NCBI GenBank assembly: GCA_046484285.1
Contig: JAWOBP010000151.1
Location: 1-64,000, forward strand
Direction of reading: 5' to 3'
DNA from: CAZHCG01 sp046484285
GTDB taxonomy: Bacteria; Myxococcota_A; Polyangia; JAAYKL01
DNA: 64,000 nucleotides
Under the pieces are notes generated by a model. It searched no databases. It was not told the origin of the DNA and saw only the letters and a program-made list of their open reading frames with translations. Of this stretch, positions 31,847-38,256 are shown in pieces. Made by a program: the position numbers and the translations under genes. How positions within the stretch are numbered: the first letter of the stretch is position 1; the number at the start of each line of letters is the position of its first letter.

Positions 31847-33403
31847 ATGGCGGCAGGCTCCGATTCCGGGGTTTCCCCTCGACGTCCGAAAAAGGATCGC
31901 GCCGGTCGGAGGCTGGCGCTGGCGGTATCCGTCTCCTTTCTGGCTCACCTGGCGCTGGTGCTGCTCGTCCGTCCCGAATACCGCGACGTGGCGGATTTTG
32001 CCGTCGAGTTCGAGATAGCCGAGGCCGAGCCCGGTCCGCCGCGGCGCGGGGATCCGACAGCAGAGGAGCGGGAGCACGAGGAGCGAGCAGAGCGAGAGGA
32101 ACCCGAGGAGCCGGAAGAACCCGAGGAGCCGGAGCAGATCGAGCGGCGACCGGCTCCGGCCGACGAGGGGACATCGCTGGCAGATATCAACAACTCGCCG
32201 GACGCGGGCGCGCCGGACGCCGGAGCGCGAGCTGCGGGAGAGGCCCTGGGCGACGCGGGCCCGGGCGAGGGGGCGGGCATCTGTCTCCATGACGTCTTTC
32301 CGTTCGCATCCGAGGATCCCGGCTGGCTGCTGTGGCTTTCGATGGAGTCTTTTCGCGGGACCGTCTACGAGGACGGGCTCGGATCCACGCTGAGCGCGTT
32401 CGGTCTCTACCGCGAGATGGCCGGGGCGACCGGGATGGATCCGGAAACCGAGGTCGAGGGCCTGCTCGTCGCGGCCGGTGACGTGTTCGATTGGGACAGC
32501 TACCGCGTGGTCGCGACATACGATTCCGGGGAGGAGAGCCTGCGGCGTCGGCTGGAAGAGAACCGGGGAGACGCTCCGGGCTTCGACTGGAGGAGGACCT
32601 CGCAAGGCTGGGAGGCGGCCGTGCCCGGCAAGTACCGCTGGCACCTGGTCGGCTCCGGCCGCGTGCTGGCGGTGACGCACGAGCCGGAGGCCCCGGTCGG
32701 AGAAGGACCTTTCCCCGGCCCGCCCTCGCTGCCGGACAATCCGTACGCGCGACGTGCGGAGAGCGGCCGGGCGCGCGGCGACGCCGGCGCCGCGGGTCTC
32801 GACGGCGGCGTGCCGCGGGACGGAGGGGCGGACGGAGGAGCGCGCGGCGCGGGAGAGCCCAGCTTTCCCCGCTGGCCTGGCCAGGTCGGCTGCCTGACGG
32901 CGCCCGAGGATCCGCGGCAGCGCGAGCCCGGAGAATCGCTGGTAGATCTGGCCAGGAGCCGGCTGAGCCCCGATCCCGAGGGGCACTGGCCCGTGGCCCT
33001 GCTGACCACGAGCGATCCGCGCGCGGTCGGCCTGGGATCCGGGCGGCAGCTTCCGGTCCGCTTTCGCTGGGCGTCGGTCAAGGCCTACTTCTCGGATCCG
33101 GTCCGCCTCGAGGGCGAGGTGCAGCTGGACGGCAGCGCCGGGCAGGTCGAGGCGCTGGGACGCGAGTGGGAGAGCATGGCCCGGCGCGCCGGCGGCGATC
33201 CTTTCCTGGCGATGGCCGGGCTGGGCGGCGTGTTCGACGATCTGGCGCTCAGGACCGTGGGCCAGCGCATCGAGTTCGTGCTGCCGCTCAGCGAGTCCGA
33301 GGTGCAGGCCGCGTTGCTCTTCATCCAGATCCAGGGCGAGGCGCTGGAACGGCGCGTTCGCCGCGCGCCAGGCGCCCGCGGGGCGAAGGGACCCACGAGC
33401 TGA
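31847..33403 (+). CDS. TonB-like N-terminally anchored protein of unknown function
   Basis: A 518-residue protein with one N-terminal transmembrane segment (LALAVSVSFLAHLALVLLVR, about residues 23-42) in the style of TonB-type proteins, where SFLAHLALVL is common. It is followed by a Glu/Pro/Arg-rich spacer (about 55-105). The remainder is an extended periplasmic region with no TonB C-terminal box that I can identify; it includes GWLLWLSMESFRGTVYEDGL and GKYRWHLVGSGRVLAVTHEP, and a Gly/Asp-rich break at about 305-340. The ATG at 31847 has no strong ribosome site, so the start is moderately certain. It begins 29 bp after the terminator and is followed after 126 bp by another envelope gene. Confidence 0.75.
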   Translation: MAAGSDSGVSPRRPKKDRAGRRLALAVSVSFLAHLALVLLVRPEYRDVADFAVEFEIAEAEPGPPRRGDPTAEEREHEERAEREEPEEPEEPEEPEQIERRPAPADEGTSLADINNSPDAGAPDAGARAAGEALGDAGPGEGAGICLHDVFPFASEDPGWLLWLSMESFRGTVYEDGLGSTLSAFGLYREMAGATGMDPETEVEGLLVAAGDVFDWDSYRVVATYDSGEESLRRRLEENRGDAPGFDWRRTSQGWEAAVPGKYRWHLVGSGRVLAVTHEPEAPVGEGPFPGPPSLPDNPYARRAESGRARGDAGAAGLDGGVPRDGGADGGARGAGEPSFPRWPGQVGCLTAPEDPRQREPGESLVDLARSRLSPDPEGHWPVALLTTSDPRAVGLGSGRQLPVRFRWASVKAYFSDPVRLEGEVQLDGSAGQVEALGREWESMARRAGGDPFLAMAGLGGVFDDLALRTVGQRIEFVLPLSESEVQAALLFIQIQGEALERRVRRAPGARGAKGPTS

Positions 33404-33529
33404 GACGAAGAATGGCCGTTTCCCTTGCCACGCGCCCGCTGGAATGTGTATAAATCACGGACCTCGTGCGAACGAGCTCGCTCGTCGAGCGCGGCGCGCA
33501 ATGAATTCTGACTCGAAAGGATTATTCGC

Positions 33530-35395
33530 ATGCGAGCAGTGGACGAGATGCAGTCGCGACGGACCAGGGCACGGGACTTCTCTCGGGCCGTCGCGGTAGT
33601 CGGACTGGCGGTCGCGATCCTCGCCGCCTCCGAGTCGAACGCGCAGACGCAGCAACCCCCGCCCCCTCCGCCGCAGCAGCCCGGATCCTCGCAGCCGGCG
33701 CCCCCGCCGCAGCCGCCTCCCCCGCCTCCGCAGCAGGAGCAGCAGCCGGCGGCTCGGCCCGGGGCGGCGCAGCCCGAGCAGGCGGCTCCCGAGTCCGGGC
33801 TGGAGCCGGAGCAGGAACGGGAGGTGATCGATTTCATCGTGGCCGGCAAGCGGGCGGTGGGCGAGCTCGATCTGGCCACGGCCCAGGTCAACTTGGAGCA
33901 GGCGTTCGCCAAGTGTGACGAGTACGGCTGCAAGGGGGCGCTGCTGGCGCGCGTCTACATGGCGCTGGGCGCGCTCTACGTGGGCTTCTTGCAGCAGGTG
34001 CCGCAGGGCACCGAGTTCATGAAGATGGCGCTGGGCGCCGATCCTTCGGTGAAGCCGGAGGAGGAGCTGAGCAACGACGCGGTCCGGACCACGTTCGACA
34101 TGGTTCGCGAGCGGCTGGGCATCACGGGGCCGGTCAAGGTCGACCAGCAGCAGGGGCAGACCGCGGGAGCCGGAGACATGCCGGGCGGATTCTGGGTGAT
34201 GAAGCACGAGCGCATCACGCGGGCCAAGCGGATGTACCCGCTGGGGATCTACATCGAGACCAACCCGATGGTCGCGATCCAGGGCGTGCGCCTCTACTTC
34301 CGGCTGCCGTCGGACCGCAACTACCAGATGGCCGAGATGCAGCGCAACGAGTCGATGTACGGGATGCTGATCGGCTGCGACGCGATCGCGCTGCTCGATC
34401 CGCGGGCGATCTATTACTACATCGAGGTGATCGGCGGCGACGGCTCGGTGATCGCCAACGAGGGAACGGCGCAGAGCCCGATCGAGGTCAGGATGGTCGA
34501 GGAGGCCGAGTTCCAGGGCGAGCAGCCGACCCTGCCGGGCATGGAGCCGCCGCAGAGGTGCGATCCGGAGGAGGCCGCGCCGTGCCCGCCCTGGGATCCG
34601 CACTGCCACGACATGCCCTGCGTCACCGAAGAGGACTGCGTGGGCGGCAAGATCTGCAGCCCCGAGGGCTACTGCGTCGAGGGCGAGGGCGGCGGCGGCG
34701 GCGGCGAGGAGTCGCTCGGCGCGCTGGGCATCTCGGTCTGGGGCGGGCTGGGCATCGGCTTCGGCGTGGTCGGCGGAGCCCAGGAGGACGGCCTGTGCGG
34801 CAACGACACCTGCCTGGCCGAGGACGGAAACGGCATCGAGCTCGCATCCGGAGTTTCTCCGTCGTGGATGTTCACCCGCCTCGGAATCGGCTACTTCATC
34901 CTCGACTGGCTGCGCGCCGGATTGTGGGTCCGCTTCCAGCACCTCTGCGACGAGCAGATGAAGATCGCCGGGCTGATGGTCCAGGAGGAAGGAGACCACG
35001 TGGACAAGGGCATGCCGCCGATGTGGGGCCTGACCGCCAGCCTCTTCTTCTGGGGCAACGGCGAGTGGCTCGGCGGCGGCCAGGTGGTGGACGAGTACGG
35101 CGAGCTGGCCGAGGACCAGGGACTGCGGCTCTACGCGCGCGCCGAGTTCAATTTCTACGGCGCGATGTACCACTTCATCTCGCTGCGCGGCAAGGACGAC
35201 GAGGGCAACGACGACCACATCTACCGCCAGCGGGCCTCGGGAATGCAGGGGATCGGGATCGGCCCGGGTCTCTTGTACGGCATTCACGAGAACGTCGATG
35301 TCGGCGCGGAGATCATGTACGACTACATGGGCATCGGGGTCGACACCTGGGCCCACAACTTCGACGTCGCGGTGCTGCTTCACTTTCATTTCTAA
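33530..35395 (+). CDS. Outer-membrane protein with Pro/Gln-rich region and C-terminal barrel-like domain
   Basis: A 621-residue exported protein. The signal peptide spans about residues 17-37 (AVVGLAVAILAASESNAQT). A Pro/Gln-rich tract fills about 38-80, then come a helical, TPR-like segment (about 95-190), a mixed region with KHERITRAKRMYPLGIYIET, a Cys-rich segment at about 340-385 (CHDMPCVTEEDCVGGKIC, an EGF- or Dickkopf-like pattern), a Gly run, and a C-terminal sheet-rich domain ending FDVAVLLHFHF with the aromatic terminus of outer-membrane proteins. The start ATG has AAAGG upstream. It ends 46 bp before tRNA-Leu. No specific family is recognised. Confidence 0.83.
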   Translation: MRAVDEMQSRRTRARDFSRAVAVVGLAVAILAASESNAQTQQPPPPPPQQPGSSQPAPPPQPPPPPPQQEQQPAARPGAAQPEQAAPESGLEPEQEREVIDFIVAGKRAVGELDLATAQVNLEQAFAKCDEYGCKGALLARVYMALGALYVGFLQQVPQGTEFMKMALGADPSVKPEEELSNDAVRTTFDMVRERLGITGPVKVDQQQGQTAGAGDMPGGFWVMKHERITRAKRMYPLGIYIETNPMVAIQGVRLYFRLPSDRNYQMAEMQRNESMYGMLIGCDAIALLDPRAIYYYIEVIGGDGSVIANEGTAQSPIEVRMVEEAEFQGEQPTLPGMEPPQRCDPEEAAPCPPWDPHCHDMPCVTEEDCVGGKICSPEGYCVEGEGGGGGGEESLGALGISVWGGLGIGFGVVGGAQEDGLCGNDTCLAEDGNGIELASGVSPSWMFTRLGIGYFILDWLRAGLWVRFQHLCDEQMKIAGLMVQEEGDHVDKGMPPMWGLTASLFFWGNGEWLGGGQVVDEYGELAEDQGLRLYARAEFNFYGAMYHFISLRGKDDEGNDDHIYRQRASGMQGIGIGPGLLYGIHENVDVGAEIMYDYMGIGVDTWAHNFDVAVLLHFHF

Positions 35396-35441
35396 TAGCC
35401 CTGGAAAAAAAGCCGGCGGAGCGCTATCTACCTTTCCGATC

Positions 35442-35526
35442 GCCGGGGTGGCGAAACTAGGTAGACGCAAGGGACTTAAAATCCCTCGGGCCAGCGCCCG
35501 TACGGGTTCGATTCCCGTCCCCGGCA
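35442..35526 (+). tRNA. tRNA-Leu(UAA)
   Basis: A complete 85-nt tRNA fold. The acceptor GCCGGGG pairs with CCCCGGC, with discriminator A. The D arm reads TGGCGAAACTAGGTAGACGC. The anticodon arm AGGGA-CTTAAAA-TCCCT gives anticodon UAA. A long class II variable arm, CGGGCCAGCGCCCG, and the T arm ACGGGTTCGATTCCCGT follow. The 3' CCA is not fully encoded (ACC then G). It decodes UUA/UUG. Confidence 0.96.
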
Positions 35527-35670
35527 CCGGCGGCTTGACGCGAGCGCATTCAACGCGTAAGAGGAAAATCGGGTTTTCGGAATTGTACGCTTCCAGCGGA
35601 AGCTGCAAGCACGGACAAACTGGACGAACGAGTCTCCGTACTATCGCGAACGAAGACCTGGGAGTGAAAA

Positions 35671-36210
35671 ATGAGCCCCGACGATCTGTTCACGGCCCCG
35701 CAAGTGGCCAAAATCTGTTCTACCGACCTCAAGACGATTCACAACTGGGTCAACCGGGGAGAGATCCGGTTCTTCCGCACGCCGGGACGGCACCTGCGCT
35801 TCAGGCGGGAGGACATCGTCGATTTTCTCCAGCGGTTCGGCTACCCGGTTCCCGAGGGCTTCGCGCCGGCGCCGGCCGCGGCGGTGGTGATCGACGGCGA
35901 CGACGGACGCCGCCGCAGCCTGAGCCGCAGCCTGGGCAAGGAGCTGAGCGTGATGGCGTTTTCGGACTACGTCGACGCTCTGCTCGCGATCGGCCGCGAG
36001 CGCCCGGCGCTGGTGATGATCAACGGCGCCGAGGGCCCCGAGGTGCTGCGCGCGGCCGAGCGGATCGCGCAGTCCGAGAGCCCGCCTCGGATCGCCGTCT
36101 ACGGCGAGGAGAAGCTGCCCGACTCGCTGTCCGGCAACGGGGCCGTGCAGCGCATCGAGGGTTACGACACCCGCAGCATCCGCCGCAGCGTGGGCGAGAT
36201 GCTGTCCTGA
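35671..36210 (+). CDS. Excisionase-type HTH protein with degenerate receiver domain
   Basis: A 179-residue DNA-binding protein. Residues about 5-55 form a MerR/AlpA/BldC-like winged helix (FTAPQVAKICSTDLKTIHNW then RTPGRHLRFRREDIVDFL). Residues about 70-179 have the receiver strand pattern: VVIDGDDGRRRSL with the acidic pocket, then PALVMINGAEG where the phospho-acceptor Asp is replaced by Asn. It is therefore unlikely to be phosphorylated and may bind a partner or act constitutively. The ATG has GGGAG at good spacing. The gene lies 144 bp after the tRNA and converges (10-bp gap) with a patatin gene that itself has a receiver-like N-terminus. Confidence 0.83.
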   Translation: MSPDDLFTAPQVAKICSTDLKTIHNWVNRGEIRFFRTPGRHLRFRREDIVDFLQRFGYPVPEGFAPAPAAAVVIDGDDGRRRSLSRSLGKELSVMAFSDYVDALLAIGRERPALVMINGAEGPEVLRAAERIAQSESPPRIAVYGEEKLPDSLSGNGAVQRIEGYDTRSIRRSVGEMLS

Positions 36211-36220
36211 TCCCCACGGG

Positions 36221-37729
36221 CTACTCGGCCAGTTCGAAGCCGTGCCGCCGGAAGTCGGCGGCCAGCCAGTCGTAGTCGCGGCGGATGCGCTCGAGCGAGG
36301 ACTCGAACGCCATCTGCTCGGTCTCGGTGCGGGTCAAGAACCTCATCATCGTTCCCGACATCTGCTCGAGATCGCGCGGCGTGGGCGAGAAGAGGAACAC
36401 CGAGACGTCGGGGTAGGCCTCCTCGGCGCGGCCGATCAGCTCGGAGAAACGGGTGCGGATCATCGACTTGACCGACTGCACGGTGTTGAAGAATCCGCCC
36501 CTCCCGCTGACGTAGCCGGGCCTGTCGTCCTGGACCGGGGTGAGCGGATCGATGCAGATCAGCAGCCGCGCGCCGCGGGCCACCGCGGTGTCCAGGTCGA
36601 TGGTGCGGGTGAAGATGCCGTCCACGTAGTAACGCTCACCCACCCGCTCCGGAGAGTAGTAGGGCGTCATCGCGGTCGAGGCCCGCACCGCGGTCGAGAT
36701 CGGCATCTCGCGGCGCTCCAGGCCGAAGGTCGCATGCGTCCAGGTCTCCTGGTCGGTTACTCCGATGTAGAGCTCCCGGGACAGGTCGTCGAACCGATCG
36801 GACATTCCCGGCTTGGCGAACTCGGTCCTCAGGTAGTCCAGCAGTCGGTCCCCGGAGAAGACCGCGGTGGGCGTGACGCGCATCGCCGTCTCCAGCGGTC
36901 GCATCAGCCAGCGGCCGCGCATCGCGTCGACGAAGGCGCCTCCGACCCGCCTGGCGACCTCGCCCAGGTTGGGATTGAACAGGATCGCCCGCGTGATCGG
37001 CGAGACGCGGCTGGGGCGACCGTGGAGGGCGTCGGCGATCTCCGAGGGCCTCACGCCGTTGGCCAGGAACGCCGCCAGCACCGCGCCGGCCGAGATGCCG
37101 GTGAAGATGTCGAAGTCCGCGATCGATCCGCCGCTCAGCTTGGAGTCGATGGCGCGCAGCACTCCCAGCTCGTAGAACATCCCCTCGATTCCGCCTCCGG
37201 CCATGCACAGCGCGACCTTGCCCGGCTTGGCCGGGCGCGCCAGCCGGTGCGCGGCCGTGAGCGCCGTTGCGAGGGAAGAGGGATCGACCAGCACTCCGCC
37301 CAGCTGCAACGAGCCGACCGCGTAGGCGTGGTCGGCGGTGGTCTCGTCGTCCGGCAGCACCACCAGGACCAGGCGGCGAGAGGGAGTGCGACCGGCCGGG
37401 GCTCCGGCCAGCAGCTCGGGGAGCAGGCGGCCGGCCGCGGTCTCGGCGAAGCTCCCCGGAGCCTCGGGCTCCCGGTTGTCGATCAGGATGGCCCCCATCG
37501 GTCTACGTCTGATTCGCGCCAGCGCCGGCTCGGGATCTGAGAAGAGATGGATCTCGGCGCGACGCCGGTCGGCCAGCTCCACCGTGACGCCGCGATCAGC
37601 CTTTTGCCGCTCGTCGGGCGGCTCGACGCTCAGCTCCGAGAGTTCGGCGAGCCGCGCCTCGGCCACGGAGGGAGAGACGATCACGGCGATTCTGGGCGGC
37701 TCCGGGGGCCTTTGTCGCTTCTCGCTCAT
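36221..37729 (-). CDS. Patatin-like phospholipase with receiver-like N-terminal domain
   Basis: A 502-residue protein. The C-terminal part (about residues 170-500) is a patatin lipase: oxyanion motif GGGIEG, nucleophile elbow GISAG (G-x-S-x-G), and the catalytic dyad Asp in DGIF. It would hydrolyse phospholipid or lysophospholipid acyl chains. The first 165 residues (AEIHLFSDPEPALARIRRRP, then MGAILIDNREP and LVLVVLPDDETTADHAYAVG with LQLGGVLVDPSSLATALTAA) have the strand/helix order of a receiver domain but only partial active-site residues, so I call it degenerate. No signal peptide is seen. Its promoter lies in an AT-rich region shared with the PC4-like gene. Confidence 0.86.
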   Translation of the reverse strand: MSEKRQRPPEPPRIAVIVSPSVAEARLAELSELSVEPPDERQKADRGVTVELADRRRAEIHLFSDPEPALARIRRRPMGAILIDNREPEAPGSFAETAAGRLLPELLAGAPAGRTPSRRLVLVVLPDDETTADHAYAVGSLQLGGVLVDPSSLATALTAAHRLARPAKPGKVALCMAGGGIEGMFYELGVLRAIDSKLSGGSIADFDIFTGISAGAVLAAFLANGVRPSEIADALHGRPSRVSPITRAILFNPNLGEVARRVGGAFVDAMRGRWLMRPLETAMRVTPTAVFSGDRLLDYLRTEFAKPGMSDRFDDLSRELYIGVTDQETWTHATFGLERREMPISTAVRASTAMTPYYSPERVGERYYVDGIFTRTIDLDTAVARGARLLICIDPLTPVQDDRPGYVSGRGGFFNTVQSVKSMIRTRFSELIGRAEEAYPDVSVFLFSPTPRDLEQMSGTMMRFLTRTETEQMAFESSLERIRRDYDWLAADFRRHGFELAE

Positions 37730-37790
37730 CTCGAAAAGACAACTTGCCGCAGATATCCACCGACGTACATAGAGTTGAATTCATAACAAT

Positions 37791-37806
37791 ATTGAATTCG
37801 TTCAAT
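37791..37806. promoter_or_regulatory. AT-rich control region with a UUCG hairpin
   Basis: ATTGAA (37791-37796), TTCG, TTCAAT (37801-37806) forms a perfect 6-bp stem with a UUCG loop. It sits in a strongly AT-rich stretch (37754-37836) that also holds a direct repeat TTGAATTC at 37775 and 37792 and TATGATAAT-like -10 sequence at 37810-37818. It lies between the divergent patatin and PC4-like genes. An operator or attenuator role is possible. Confidence 0.4.
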
Positions 37807-37871
37807 CAATATGATAATTAGCTGATCCTGCTTTCAATGAAAACGTATTTGTGGAAGCACTGGAGGAGATG

Positions 37872-38111
37872 ATGGCCGAGGACAAGATAGTTGCACAGTT
37901 CAAGCGCAACCCCACCGAGGAGGTTCGCGCCGGGATCAAGGAATTCAAGGGTCGCACGTATATCGACATCAGAATATACTACATGGACGACCAGGGCGAC
38001 TGGAAGCCGACGCGCAAGGGCGTTTCGCTCGCCACGGATTTCATGCCCGAGCTCCGCAACGCCGTAGACTCCATAGAGAAGGAGCTCGAGTCGATGGAGG
38101 GCGACCAGTAG
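37872..38111 (+). CDS. PC4/Sub1-type single-strand DNA-binding transcription coactivator-like protein
   Basis: A 79-residue protein matching the PC4 (p15) domain: IVAQFKRNPTEEVRAGIKEF then KGRTYIDIRIYYMDDQGDW and KGVSLATDFMPELRNAVDSI. Bacterial homologues bind single-stranded DNA or act as transcriptional regulators. The second of two ATGs (37872) is preferred because GGAGGAG sits at proper spacing; the first (37869) and GTG at 37851 are alternatives. It diverges from the patatin gene, with an AT-rich regulatory region between, and is followed after 145 bp by purL. Confidence 0.87.
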   Translation: MAEDKIVAQFKRNPTEEVRAGIKEFKGRTYIDIRIYYMDDQGDWKPTRKGVSLATDFMPELRNAVDSIEKELESMEGDQ

Positions 38112-38256
38112 CTCGTCGGCTTCTCCGCTCGGCTCGAATCCGCTCTTTGCGTTTTTTCCGCTCGCCGCTCGCCGCTCGCGGCGTCGCGGCCGGCGAGACG
38201 GAGCGGGTTTCACACTCGACCTCGATGTGATATCTCCCCGGCTCGAGGAGGAGCTC

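Noticed and set aside
35442..35526. tRNA-Leu as an integration site for a genomic island
   Set aside because: The HTH gene next to it is excisionase-like, but no integrase, phage gene or repeat of the tRNA 3' end was seen in the window.
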